Shown here one piece after another: positions 18,273-27,735 of a stretch of DNA of 64,000 nt. The notes beneath the pieces were generated by a model. It ran no database searches. It saw only the letters and a list, made by a program, of their open reading frames with translations, and had not been told where the DNA came from. Origin of the DNA: Streptomyces sp. NBC_00433 (lineage in GTDB: Bacteria; Actinomycetota; Actinomycetes; Streptomycetales; Streptomycetaceae); the NCBI GenBank assembly GCA_036015235.1, contig CP107926.1, positions 5,537,501 through 5,601,500 on the forward strand, given 5' to 3'. Position numbers and translations under genes: made by a program. The stretch's first letter is position 1; every line of letters starts with the position of its first letter.

Positions 18273-18291
18273 ACTTTCATTCAGTGAAAGT
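18273..18291. promoter_or_regulatory. candidate IclR operator
   Basis: ACTTTCATTCAGTGAAAGT is a perfect 7-bp inverted repeat around TTCAG, placed between the divergent IclR and LAL regulator genes and followed by T7. The size and symmetry suit an IclR dimer. A hairpin terminator is the alternative reading. Confidence 0.5.
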
Positions 18292-18414
18292 TTTTTTGTC
18301 GCCCGGTGGTTCGGGGGTAACATCCGGTCATTCGTCATGTCAATTCGGAACAGAGCAGAGCCGGGCCTCGGTGAAGCTTGCGCACGGTAGCGGCGGTTGA
18401 CTGGAGCGTGACCG

Positions 18415-21198
18415 TTGAAGGGCCTTTTCGGGGACAACCCCTCCCATTCCCTGGTGGGGCGTGCGCGCCAAGTCGAAGACATCTGCGACTTCCTCGCCGC
18501 CACTCGTCGCGGCGGCGCTCTCCTGCTGTCCGGACACGCGGGAGTGGGGAAAACGGCTCTGCTCGACGCCACGGCGGAAGCGGTGTCCTCGGCGGGGGCG
18601 CGAGTCGTGCGTGCCGCCGGAGTCGAATTCGAAGCCGACGTGAGCTACGCCGGCCTCAACCAGCTCCTCTTCCCCCTGGCTGATTTCTTCGGCGAGCTCG
18701 ACGACGCGCACAGCGGAGCGCTGCGCACGGCGCTGGGCTTCGACAGCGGACCGCCACCGGACCGGCTCGTCGTGTCCAGTGCGACCTTGTTGCTCCTGCG
18801 CCAGGTGGCGACCGCGAGCCGGCTGGTCCTCATCGTCGACGACCTGCAGTGGCTGGACCGCATCAGCGCGGGCGTCCTCGCTTTTGTCGCGCGCAGGCTG
18901 GAGGGCAGTCGGGTCGGCTTCCTTGGCGCCATGCGGTCGGGGAGCCAGACGCTCTTCCACCGCGTCGGCCTCCCCGAGTACGAAGTTCCGCCGCTGGACG
19001 GGATCGCGTCGAGGGAGTTGCTCGACGCCCGGTTTCCCCACCTCGCCGAGCGGGTGAGGGAGCGGCTGCTGGTCGAGGCCGAGGGCAATCCTCTGGCGCT
19101 GATGGAGCTGCCGACCGCGCTCAGCGGACCGCAACTCGCGGCCTCGCAGGGCCTTCCGCCCCTGCTGCCCCTCAGCCAGCGGCTGCGGGCCTTGTTCGTC
19201 TCCCGGGTCTGCGCGCTTCCCGGCGCCACCCGGAGCCTGCTGCTGCTCGCGGCGCTCGACGGTACCGGTGATCTCGGTGTTCTCCAGGCATCAGCGCGGG
19301 AGGCCGGGTGCGACGGCGGTATCGAAGCGCTCACCCCGGCCGAGGAGGACACGCTGGTGCACTTCGACGCGGGCACCAGGCGGCTGGTCTTCCGGCACCC
19401 CCTGATCCGCTCGGCCGTGGTGGAGGCCTGCACCACGGCCCAGCGCCGCGCGGCCCATCGGGTCCTTGCCCAGGTGCTGCTGGACCAGCCCGAGCGCCGG
19501 GCCTGGCATCTGGGGGAGGCGTCCGTCGAGCCGGACGAGGACGTGGCGATCCTGCTCGAACGGGCCGCCCGCCTCATCTCCGGCCGCGGCAATGCCGGCG
19601 GTGCCGTGGCGGCTCTCATACGGAGCGCCGATCTGAGCCCCCGCGGGGAGGACCGGGCCCGCAGGCTGACGGAGGCCGCTTACATCGGCGCCGATGCCAC
19701 CGGGGATCTGCTCGGTGTGTCGGACCTGCTGGCCCATGCGCGCCGGGCGGACCCGGATCTGACGGACTCCCTGCATTCCGCTGCCGCCGCCGTCTACCTG
19801 ACCATCAACGGCGGCGGGGACGTCGACACCGCCCACCACATGCTCGTGAGCGCGATCGAGTCCGGCACGCACCGCTACGACGCCAAGGACGCCGCTCTCA
19901 TCGAGGCGGTTCACCTGCTGCTGCTCCTGTGCTTCTACAGCGGCCGCGCGGAATTGTGGCCTCCCTTCTACGCCGCGCTCGCCCGGCTGCGTCCTGAGCC
20001 GCCTCCTCTGCTGTCGGTGGCCGGCAGGACCTTCTCCGACCCGGCCCGATCGGGAGTCGCCGCCCTGGAACAACTGGGGCCCATCCTGGACGGCCTTCCC
20101 CACGAGAACGACCCCGGGCGCATCGTGCGGATCGGGACCGCGTCGCTCTACGTGGACAGGTTGGCGGACCTGCGCGAGTCCTCCTGGAGGGTCGTCCTCC
20201 AGGGACGGGACGGCGGGCCCCCGCGAAGAACGCTCGGGGCGCTGATGCACTTGTGCCTGGGCGACTACCTGAGCGGTGACTGGGACGAGTGCGATGAACT
20301 GGCCGCTGAGGGGCTGAAGCTGTGCGAGGACTCGGGATACCGGTTCTTCGCCTGGTATTTCTGGTACTGCCGAGCCGTCGTCGCCGCCGTGCGCGGTGAC
20401 GGCGGCTCAGCCGACCGTCTTGCCGACCGGATCACCCGGTTCGCGACACCACGGGGCGTCGGGACGGCACTGCACTTCGCCCGGCACATACGCGCCGTCG
20501 CCGACATCGGGCGAGGCGATTTCGAGAGCGCCTACCAGCATGCCGCGGCCATCAGTTCCCCGGGCACCTTCGCCTCCCACGTACCGCACGCGCTGTGGGT
20601 GGCGATGGACCTCGTCGAAGCGGCGGTACGTACCGGCCGCCGTGACGAGGCGGCCGCTCATGTACGCGCCATGCAGGACATCGACATGGCGGCGCTCTCA
20701 CCCCGGCTGGCCCTGCTCGCCGGCGGCTCGGCCGCGCTGTGTGCCGAGAGGGACGAGGACGCGATACGCCTGTTCGGCGAGGCGCTGGCAGTGCCGGGCG
20801 CCGAGCGGTGGCCGTTCGATCTGGCCCGGGTGCGGCTCGCCTACGGCGAACGACTGCGGCGGGCACGGGCGAACTCGGACTGCCGGGGACCGCTGAGCCA
20901 GGCCAACGACGCCTTCACCCTGCTCAAAGCCCGGCCTTGGACGGAACGTGCTTCCAAGGAGCTGCGCGCCTCCGGATGGACCGCACCGAGAGCCGGCGCG
21001 GCGGCGCGTCAGATGCTCACGCCCCAGGAACGGCAGATCGCCGAACTGGCCGCGTCCGGCCTCAGCAACAAGCAGATCGCCGAGCGGCTCTACCTCTCCC
21101 ACCGAACCATCGGCGCGCATCTCTACCAGATTTTTCCGAAGCTCGGTATTTCCTCGCGAGCCGCACTCCGCGACGCACTTGCCGACTCGGACGATTAA
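18415..21198 (+). CDS. LAL-type LuxR-family ATPase regulator (927 aa)
   Basis: A large ATP-binding LuxR (LAL/STAND) regulator. Walker A GHAGVGKTA is at about 40-48, Walker B LVLIVDDLQWLD at about 137-148, and a helical repeat sensor region runs through the middle. A C-terminal LuxR HTH (LTPQERQIAELAASGLSNKQ, then IAERLYLSHRTIGAHL) lies at about 865-910. LAL proteins activate pathway genes when a ligand, often a sugar or nucleotide, switches the ATPase. TTG start at 18415 has GGAG eight bases upstream. It is divergent from the IclR gene and about 500 bp upstream of the secreted hydrolase, which is its likeliest nearby target. The target is inferred from position only. Confidence 0.92.
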   Translation: MKGLFGDNPSHSLVGRARQVEDICDFLAATRRGGALLLSGHAGVGKTALLDATAEAVSSAGARVVRAAGVEFEADVSYAGLNQLLFPLADFFGELDDAHSGALRTALGFDSGPPPDRLVVSSATLLLLRQVATASRLVLIVDDLQWLDRISAGVLAFVARRLEGSRVGFLGAMRSGSQTLFHRVGLPEYEVPPLDGIASRELLDARFPHLAERVRERLLVEAEGNPLALMELPTALSGPQLAASQGLPPLLPLSQRLRALFVSRVCALPGATRSLLLLAALDGTGDLGVLQASAREAGCDGGIEALTPAEEDTLVHFDAGTRRLVFRHPLIRSAVVEACTTAQRRAAHRVLAQVLLDQPERRAWHLGEASVEPDEDVAILLERAARLISGRGNAGGAVAALIRSADLSPRGEDRARRLTEAAYIGADATGDLLGVSDLLAHARRADPDLTDSLHSAAAAVYLTINGGGDVDTAHHMLVSAIESGTHRYDAKDAALIEAVHLLLLLCFYSGRAELWPPFYAALARLRPEPPPLLSVAGRTFSDPARSGVAALEQLGPILDGLPHENDPGRIVRIGTASLYVDRLADLRESSWRVVLQGRDGGPPRRTLGALMHLCLGDYLSGDWDECDELAAEGLKLCEDSGYRFFAWYFWYCRAVVAAVRGDGGSADRLADRITRFATPRGVGTALHFARHIRAVADIGRGDFESAYQHAAAISSPGTFASHVPHALWVAMDLVEAAVRTGRRDEAAAHVRAMQDIDMAALSPRLALLAGGSAALCAERDEDAIRLFGEALAVPGAERWPFDLARVRLAYGERLRRARANSDCRGPLSQANDAFTLLKARPWTERASKELRASGWTAPRAGAAARQMLTPQERQIAELAASGLSNKQIAERLYLSHRTIGAHLYQIFPKLGISSRAALRDALADSDD

Positions 21199-21704
21199 TA
21201 TACGGCGGGCGCACCGGTCCACGGGGGAGCCCCCGGTTTCGCCTAGCGCGAGGAACGGCGGAGTGCACGGCAAGCTGAGCCGATCGATGACCGGCTGCTC
21301 CACCGCGGTGAATGTATTTCGCGGATACCTCTGCGGGCGTGCGGGTCCGGCAGCGCCGAACTAAACTCGCGTCCACAAGCGTGCAAAGTTCGAGGTCGCC
21401 TTGGTTCTGCCCGGTCCGCTGAAAACGACTTGATACCGATCGCCGGGTTTTCGAACGCCTTTGACGAATCACATGCCAGGTCGGAAGCCGGTTCATGGAT
21501 CGTCCCGAAGAGTGGAAACCGACAGCTCTCGTGAATTCTGAATCCGTACCCCGTGTGTCATCGGGAGACGGTTCGGAAAACGAAATTACGGCCGGGTGCG
21601 GCGCCGCCGGGCTCGCGACGGCGAGTTCGCCAGGAGGGTCGCCGATCGAGCGGGCTTTGCGTGTCCGAGTTCAGCGGATGATCCCCACGAAGGAGAGACT
21701 CATC
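21199..21704. other. 505-bp intergenic region
   Basis: No gene is supported. It includes a TTGACG at 21461-21466 without a clear -10 partner. It probably contains the hydrolase promoter. Confidence 0.4.
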
Positions 21705-22565
21705 GTGAAGTCCAAGCGACAGCTCAGCCTGCTCGTGCTGGCGACAACGGCAGCAGTCGCCCTGACGGCGAGCTGCGCGTCCGCCGGCGGCGGTCACGCA
21801 CCCGCCACCAGCGGTCACGCACCCGCCGGTGGGCCCTCGCACGCGGCCACGCCCACGATCGTTCTGGTGCACGGCGCCTGGGCGGACGCCTCCAGCTGGG
21901 CAGAGGTGACCGAGCGCCTCCAGAAGCGGGGGTTCACCGTCCTGGCTCCCCCCGACACGCTCCGGGGAGTCGCCACGGACACAGCCAACCTGCGGGCCTT
22001 CCTCCAGACCCTCACCGGGCCCGTGGTGCTGGCGGGCCACTCCTACGGCGGCTTCGTCATCACCAACGCCGCGACGGGCCTCGCGAACATCAAGGCGCTC
22101 GTCTACGTCGACGCCTTCATCCCCGACAAGGGTGAGACGGTGGGGCAGCTGAGCGCTGCCCAGCCCGGATCGGTGCTGGCCGTACCGGATCCCAGCACGG
22201 TCTTCAACACCGTTCCCATCCCCGGCGGCAACGGGGATGTGGACCTGTACGTGAAGCCGAACCTGTTTCCCGGGTTCTTCGCCGCGGGCGTCCCCCTCAA
22301 CAAGTCCGCGGTACTGGCAGCGGGACAAAGGCCCTTCGCCGCCAGCGCCCTGAACGAGCCGTCCGGGGTTCCCGCCTGGAAGACCATTCCGTCCTGGGCC
22401 CTGATCGGCACGGCGGACAGGGTGATCCCCCCGGCCGAACAGCAGATCATGACGGCACGGGCCGGCTCCCACACCGTCAGCGTGAAGGCGCCGCACCTGT
22501 CGATGGTGTCCAACCCGGACGCGGTGACCGACGTCGTGATCAGCGCCGTCCAGGGGAGCGACTGA
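21705..22565 (+). CDS. secreted alpha/beta hydrolase, paralogue (286 aa)
   Basis: GTG at 21705 has AAGGAG nine bases upstream and starts a signal sequence (VKSKRQLSLLVLATTAAVAL) ending near TASC. It is perhaps a lipoprotein signal, although the lipobox is poor. The hydrolase domain follows: TIVLVHGAWADASSW, nucleophile elbow AGHSYGGFV, acid region GTADRVIPP and His in KAPHLSM. It is homologous to the hydrolase at 13925-14776 and to RsbQ-unrelated secreted esterases. It lies downstream of the LAL regulator in the same direction. Likely an extracytoplasmic esterase of unknown substrate. Confidence 0.88.
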   Translation: MKSKRQLSLLVLATTAAVALTASCASAGGGHAPATSGHAPAGGPSHAATPTIVLVHGAWADASSWAEVTERLQKRGFTVLAPPDTLRGVATDTANLRAFLQTLTGPVVLAGHSYGGFVITNAATGLANIKALVYVDAFIPDKGETVGQLSAAQPGSVLAVPDPSTVFNTVPIPGGNGDVDLYVKPNLFPGFFAAGVPLNKSAVLAAGQRPFAASALNEPSGVPAWKTIPSWALIGTADRVIPPAEQQIMTARAGSHTVSVKAPHLSMVSNPDAVTDVVISAVQGSD

Positions 22566-22581
22566 GAATCGAGGCGAGGTT

Positions 22582-22621
22582 CCCCCGCGGCCTCGGACAG
22601 CGAGTGGCCACGCCGCGGGGG
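22582..22621 (+). terminator. GC hairpin after the hydrolase gene
   Basis: CCCCCGCGGC and GCCGCGGGGG form a 10-bp stem around a 20-base loop just after the stop at 22565. There is no T-tract, as is common in streptomycetes. Confidence 0.5.
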
Positions 22622-22815
22622 TGAGGTCCTGCGTCGGGAGGGCCTGGTGGGGTGGGTGGGAAGGCTATCCGATCGCAACCTTGAACAATCCGGAAACGCG
22701 TCCCGTTACGGGCAGGGTTCTTCTACAGTGCTCCTCCAGGCGATCGGCTCACCGTCCACCGGGCAGGTTGGGGGAAGGGGGTGGGGCGGTCTCCGGGGGA
22801 GAGGGGAGCCGCCTG

Positions 22816-24351
22816 TTGAACACACCGATGCCGGTGTTACCCCAGTACAGTCCGGACCTGGTCACCCGGCAGATGTGCGCCACGGCGCACTTGGACGCCG
22901 AGTTCGCCCGGGAAGTGCTGGAGGAGTACACCGTCGACCGCGTCCAGTCGGTCGGGCTGCCGTTCGGGGTCAATCTGGTGGCACTGGTGCGGCACGCACT
23001 GCTGTCGACGCGGCGCAGGGACGAGCGGGACCGGCAACTGCTGTCGTTACAGGGCCTGTTCGTGCTGCTGATGCTCGCGGCGGTCGGTGCGCTCGGCCAG
23101 GGGCAGTCAGGGGTCGCGGGTGGGTTGTGTGTCGCGGCGCTGGCGGTCCTGCCGGTCGGGACGGTCGTCGTCTTCCGCACCGAGTGGGCGGTACGGCAGT
23201 CGGTGCTGGACCTCAAGGACAGCGGGCTGTCGGCGCAGCGGCTCGCGCCCGCCGCGGACCCGGCGCTGGAGCAGGAGCTCAAGGGCCTTCGTTCGGCGAA
23301 CATGGTCGTGTACGGGCTCGACGCGGAGTCACAGAACCCGTTCGTCGGCAGCGGCTGGCGCATCACGGAGTCTGTGTGGAGCCCGTTCGACGTCAGCAAG
23401 CCCGCGCAGGCGCCGGGCGGTGGGACGCTGACGCCGGTGCCGTTCACCGCGGCCGACCTGCACCACCACCTGGCCAAGGCGATGCCCCGGGCGACAGGCC
23501 TTGACGAACTGAGGGCCCGCAACCGGCTGTACGTACGCGGTCCGAACGTCGCCTCACTCGGGACCGACGCGCTGCCCGACCCGACGCGCAGGCCGCTGGC
23601 GTCCATCCCGTCCCGCCTCGTGAAGTCGGGCGCCGTGCACTCGGGCGCCGGTATGGAGACCTACCTGTGTCTGTGGGTCTCCGGCGACGGCGGCCGGGTC
23701 CTGGTGTCGATGCACCTCAAGGCGCTGCTCCACCTGCCCGTGCTGTCCTGGGAGGTGGCGGCCTACGTGCTGCCGCCGCTCGGCCCGCGCTTCAAACTGC
23801 CCGCCGCGTACGCTGCTTCGGAGAGCCGGCTGCGCTGGGGCGCGGTGCGCGTCGCCGTCCGACTCACCGGCCGCGGCGTGCTCGGCGCCGCCTCCCGGCT
23901 GCTGCGCCGGCGATCCCGGGCGGCGGAGCGGGCCCGGACGGTCGAACGGGTACGCCGCGAGATCCTGAAGGGCTACCGCGGCCACGACTACGGGTCGGCG
24001 AACAGTCTGCGGGAACGGGCCGCGCACTGGGACGAGATGGGCTACAGCGAACGCCGCGACGCGCAGAAGTACTTCAAGCTGATGGTGCAGGGCGTCCTTG
24101 CCTGCACGGCGGAGTTCCTGGAGAGCCGGAACATCGACACGGCCGACCTCACCCACCAGCAGCAGCAGATCGTCAGCCTCCAGACGTACACGTTCAACGG
24201 GGCGATCGGCCAGGTCCAGGCCGGCAACCAGAACCAGTTGAACGTCAACCAGGGCGGTCAGCCGCAGGCGCCTGTCGGCGGCGGGGCCGGTGCGGGTGTA
24301 CCGGCCCCCGGCGGTCCGGCGGGAGCGGTCGCACCGGCCGGTCTCACCTGA
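22816..24351 (+). CDS. two-TM protein with C-terminal RHIM-like motif (511 aa)
   Basis: TTG at 22816 has GGGGAG seven bases upstream. The N-terminal 70 residues are soluble, two membrane helices follow (about 75-94 and 98-119), and then a long cytoplasmic region with no family I recognise. The tail before the Gly/Pro/Ala-rich end carries FNGAIGQVQAGNQNQLNVN (460-478). Its core VQAGxxNxL matches the spacing of the RIP-homotypic-interaction motif ([IV]Q[IV]GxxNx[ML]), and almost the same string recurs at the start of the next gene. RHIMs polymerise into amyloid signalling assemblies. A membrane sensor or anchor passing a signal by RHIM templating is inferred. It is first in the six-gene conflict-type run. 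Confidence 0.8.
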   Translation: MNTPMPVLPQYSPDLVTRQMCATAHLDAEFAREVLEEYTVDRVQSVGLPFGVNLVALVRHALLSTRRRDERDRQLLSLQGLFVLLMLAAVGALGQGQSGVAGGLCVAALAVLPVGTVVVFRTEWAVRQSVLDLKDSGLSAQRLAPAADPALEQELKGLRSANMVVYGLDAESQNPFVGSGWRITESVWSPFDVSKPAQAPGGGTLTPVPFTAADLHHHLAKAMPRATGLDELRARNRLYVRGPNVASLGTDALPDPTRRPLASIPSRLVKSGAVHSGAGMETYLCLWVSGDGGRVLVSMHLKALLHLPVLSWEVAAYVLPPLGPRFKLPAAYAASESRLRWGAVRVAVRLTGRGVLGAASRLLRRRSRAAERARTVERVRREILKGYRGHDYGSANSLRERAAHWDEMGYSERRDAQKYFKLMVQGVLACTAEFLESRNIDTADLTHQQQQIVSLQTYTFNGAIGQVQAGNQNQLNVNQGGQPQAPVGGGAGAGVPAPGGPAGAVAPAGLT

Positions 24352-24436
24352 GCGACGCGTATCTCCGGTGCCCCGGTGGCCCGACGCCCCTCCCGATCGC
24401 CGCGCACGTGACGGCGACTTCGCGAACAGGACGAGG

Positions 24437-24799
24437 ATGAGCAGCTTCAACTTCAACGCGCCCGTCAACGGGCAGATCCAGGTGGGTGATCACACCACCA
24501 TGAACGTCAACGCCCCCAGCGTCAGCGCCGATTCGCTCCAGTACGGGGACGCGCGGGCAGCCGAGGCCGTCGTGGCGCTGGCGCAGCGCCTCGTCGACGT
24601 ACTCGCGCAGGAGAACCCGCGGTTGCTGCCGCAGGCGGAGGCGGTGCGCGCGGAGCTGGAGCGCGGCGGTCAGCAGGGCGCGGCGGCTCCGGACACCGGC
24701 CGCATCCGGCAGCGGCTGGACCTGATCACCTCCGGGGCGGCGGCCGGGAGCGGGGCGCTCGCCCTGGTCGAGGGGATCATCCATGCGATCGGTGGCTGA
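24437..24799 (+). CDS. small RHIM-like adaptor/effector candidate (120 aa)
   Basis: ATG at 24437 follows ACGAGG. The N-terminus (residues 4-25) reads FNFNAPVNGQIQVGDHTTMN then VN. IQVGxxTxM is a close copy of the RHIM core and is nearly the same as the C-terminal motif of the upstream protein. Residues 35-75 look helical (AVVALAQRLVDVLAQ, LLPQAEAVRAEL). The C-terminus SGAAAGSGALALVEGIIHAI is hydrophobic and glycine-spaced, resembling a membrane-inserting or glycine-zipper helix. An effector that amyloid seeding by its neighbour drives onto membranes is a reasonable hypothesis, by analogy with RHIM and HET-S systems. No enzyme motif is present. Confidence 0.8.
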   Translation: MSSFNFNAPVNGQIQVGDHTTMNVNAPSVSADSLQYGDARAAEAVVALAQRLVDVLAQENPRLLPQAEAVRAELERGGQQGAAAPDTGRIRQRLDLITSGAAAGSGALALVEGIIHAIGG

Positions 24800-24973
24800 A
24801 CAGCCGTGCGTCTGCCGGTGGTTCGGGGACTGTTCGGTACGCGGCGCGGGGACGGGGACGCGCGCTCGGCCGAGGAGGCACGCCCGGCCGACGGGAGGCA
24901 TCCGTCCGGCCGGACGCCTCCGGCTCGCGACGAGCACCCGGCTCGGCAGGGGCGCGGGGAAGAGGGCGACACG

Positions 24974-27634
24974 GTGACGCCGTACCTGCTCCGCTACGAA
25001 CTGCCGCCCGGAACGCGGCCCGCCGGCCTGTGGGCCGCGCCGGTGCCGGGGCAGCAGCTTCCGCCGGCGGAGATCCTGGACCGGATCAACCTGTTCGTGG
25101 CCGACGCGGCGGCCGCGCCGGGGGATCCCGGCTCCGCCGCCACGCTGGGCCACACCCGGCTGCCGGGCGGCGGCGGTACGTTGCTGTGTCGCACGGAGGC
25201 GCGACCCGCGGACAGCGGCGACCGTACGCCGCAGCGCGTCACCGCCTGCTACCTGCCGGGCGGCGCGGCGGACCTGCGCGGCCGGCTGCCGGTCGAGCTG
25301 TGGCTCGACCCGTTCTGGGAGCAGGAGCAGGCGTCCGCGTGGTCGGAGGTGGACGACCACCCCGAATGGTGCGACGACACGCGCCTCGTGGAGTTCGCCG
25401 CCGCGCACGCCGAACGCCTCGAACCCTTTCTCGCCGACGTGCAGCGCCTGTTCGCCTCCCCGGCCGGTCCGCAGATCGTGATCGCCGAACACGACCCGGC
25501 GGACGTCGCCCGGTGGATCGCGCTCGCGGGCGCCTCCCTGCCGTACTCCGCTGCCCGGTCGCTGACCTTTCTGCTGCGCACCGACGCTCCGGCGGACGCA
25601 CCGCACCAAATCGTCGGCATAGGGCCCGGGGCCGATTTCGACCGCGACGACGAGGTCGCGCTGCGCCATCTCCACCGGCTGCACGACGGGCTCGGCGGAC
25701 CCGGCAGCCCGCCGGAGCGGGGTGTCGACGGGTGGGCGCAAGTGGCCGCCCAGGCATGGCGAAGGGGGATCTCGCCGCGCTCCGCGCCGGCCGGTCCGCA
25801 GCAGGTGCACGAGCCGTTCGCCATCGGCCCGCTGGAGAGGGTGCTGCTGCCGCGGGGCCCCGCGCTGCACGGCGTCGAAGCCTGGGCGGCCAGGCCCGGC
25901 AACGAGAACGAGTTCGGCGAGGCGGGCCGCGCTCTCCTCGACCACTGCGCGCCCCACGAGCGGGACGAGGACAGCAGCCTGCCCGGCTCCGCCATGACGA
26001 ACCTCCCCGCCTCCCCACCCCCCACGGGCTCGAATCCGCAACCCGGAGCCTCCGCCGTCCACCGGGAGGGCTCCCGCGACACCCGCGCGGCCGACCGGGT
26101 GCGGCCCTACGCCGCCGCCCCGCGGGCCCGTGCCGACGAGGGCGCGCCGCTCAGCTCGCCCGCGCCGGCGAATCTGCTGGCGTGGCTGGGGGTGGGTGTG
26201 CCCGCCGGCGGCGGGCAGCACCTGGCGGAGGCGCTCGCGGGGCTCGCGCCGCGGCCGGCGGATCCGGACGGAGCGCAGGGGAGCGACCCGCGACAGCTCG
26301 TACGCGAGCAGGCTGTGGTCCGGCTGTGCAGCGCGATCGACGGCCTGCAGACCGAACCGCCCGCCGAATGGGGCGGGTTGCTGGAGCTGCTGCACGCACT
26401 GTCGCCGCCAACCGGCAGGGCCGCCGTCACGTCGCCCGGCTCCGAGGCGCCGACGGAGCGGGAGCGGTTCGACATCAAGGTGGCCGCCCGGCTGTCGCGG
26501 AGCGTGCTGGACTGGGAGGGCCGCCGGGACAGCCCCGCGACGCGCGCCCTGCTCGAACGGCTGCCGATGCCGTTCGTGGGACTGTTCCTGGAGCAGACGG
26601 CGAAGTCCGACCCCGGTCCGCGGCCGACCCGACTGCTGGCCCTGGCAGCGTCACCGCTGGGCAGCTGGCTCGGCCGGGTGGCGGACCGGGCGCCGCTGCG
26701 GCTCCGGCTGGTCGTCGAGGCGCACCGGCTCGGTGGGAGCGGCGCCTCCGGGCTGCCGGTGTTCCGCGGACTGGCGGCGCTGCTCCCCGACCCGGCGGAG
26801 TGCGAGCCGTCGCTCTACGAACTGGTCTGGTGGCTGGCCTGGCACGACACCGCGCCGACCGCGGCGGAAGCCGCATCCGTGGCGCGCGACTTCCCGACGG
26901 GGATGCTCCGGCCGGCAGCACTCGACCTGGAATTGGCCAGGCCGCTGACCGCGCCCGGCCCGATCGCCGACCGGCTCGGCGAACTGGCTCACGCGCTGCT
27001 GACGATGGGCGCACAACTCACCGACCAGCAGAGGTCGATCGCACACGTCCTCGACACGGGGTGGCGGCTGACGCAGGGCGGGGTCACACCGACCACCGCG
27101 ATAGCGCAGATGGACCGCCTGAAGAACTCCGGGTCGATCCGGCAGGACCTGTGGATGTGGTTCGACACCCGGCTCGCGGCGAGGCTGGCTGCCGCCGGCC
27201 CGGCGGAGCTGTGCGAGCCGGCCGTACTGGCACGGCTCGGCAAGGCCCTGCACGAGGATCTGCTGCGCCAGTACGTCGCCGCGCAGTTGGCGCCGGAGAA
27301 CAGGAAGCGGCTGGTCTCCGTGCTGGTGGCGGACCACGGGGCGGCCGCGGCGCTCTTCGTGACGTGGAGCGAGCACTACCAGTGGTGCGGTTCTGAGTGG
27401 ACCAGCCTCGTGCCACGGCTCGTCGCGGAGGTCTTCGGCGACGTCGCCAAGCGGCTGCGCGACGACGAGCGGGAGCAGGTCGCGTGGCACCTGGACGCCC
27501 ATCCCGACCCGAAGTGGGTGGGCAAGTGGTGGGAGTTGATCAGATCACTGCCCGACCCGCGCAGCGGGGCCTTCGGCGCGGCGACCGCAAGTCCCTCCCG
27601 GCACGAGGAGGGGCCCGATACCGGCCGCGCCTGA
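24974..27634 (+). CDS. large GAP1-like conflict-system scaffold (886 aa)
   Basis: GTG at 24974 has GAAGAGG eight bases upstream. The frame is open to 24806, but the extra 56 residues are low-complexity and lack homology-like character. No ATPase, nuclease or membrane motif is visible. A beta-rich N-terminal domain (YLLRYELPPG, TLLCRTEARP, RVTACYLPGG) leads to helical Trp-rich middle and C-terminal regions (EWTSLVPRLVAEVF, WVGKWWELIRSLPD). Size, layout and position before a vWA/phosphatase/kinase triad resemble the 'GTPase-associated protein 1' type of NTP-dependent conflict-system proteins. That is a context-based guess, not a confirmed family. It probably acts as scaffold or sensor for the triad. 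Confidence 0.75.
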   Translation: MTPYLLRYELPPGTRPAGLWAAPVPGQQLPPAEILDRINLFVADAAAAPGDPGSAATLGHTRLPGGGGTLLCRTEARPADSGDRTPQRVTACYLPGGAADLRGRLPVELWLDPFWEQEQASAWSEVDDHPEWCDDTRLVEFAAAHAERLEPFLADVQRLFASPAGPQIVIAEHDPADVARWIALAGASLPYSAARSLTFLLRTDAPADAPHQIVGIGPGADFDRDDEVALRHLHRLHDGLGGPGSPPERGVDGWAQVAAQAWRRGISPRSAPAGPQQVHEPFAIGPLERVLLPRGPALHGVEAWAARPGNENEFGEAGRALLDHCAPHERDEDSSLPGSAMTNLPASPPPTGSNPQPGASAVHREGSRDTRAADRVRPYAAAPRARADEGAPLSSPAPANLLAWLGVGVPAGGGQHLAEALAGLAPRPADPDGAQGSDPRQLVREQAVVRLCSAIDGLQTEPPAEWGGLLELLHALSPPTGRAAVTSPGSEAPTERERFDIKVAARLSRSVLDWEGRRDSPATRALLERLPMPFVGLFLEQTAKSDPGPRPTRLLALAASPLGSWLGRVADRAPLRLRLVVEAHRLGGSGASGLPVFRGLAALLPDPAECEPSLYELVWWLAWHDTAPTAAEAASVARDFPTGMLRPAALDLELARPLTAPGPIADRLGELAHALLTMGAQLTDQQRSIAHVLDTGWRLTQGGVTPTTAIAQMDRLKNSGSIRQDLWMWFDTRLAARLAAAGPAELCEPAVLARLGKALHEDLLRQYVAAQLAPENRKRLVSVLVADHGAAAALFVTWSEHYQWCGSEWTSLVPRLVAEVFGDVAKRLRDDEREQVAWHLDAHPDPKWVGKWWELIRSLPDPRSGAFGAATASPSRHEEGPDTGRA

Positions 27635-27735
27635 CCCCGCCCGGCCCCTCCCTTCCGTCCCGCATTTCCCGACCCACGGCAGCACTACACGCGCGGAACC
27701 GGACTCACCGACGTCCGGCCGCGGAGAGGACACGC

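Noticed and set aside
24806..24973. 56-codon N-terminal extension of the GAP1-like gene
   Set aside because: Low-complexity Arg/Gly/Ala text without a Shine-Dalgarno; the GTG at 24974 has one.
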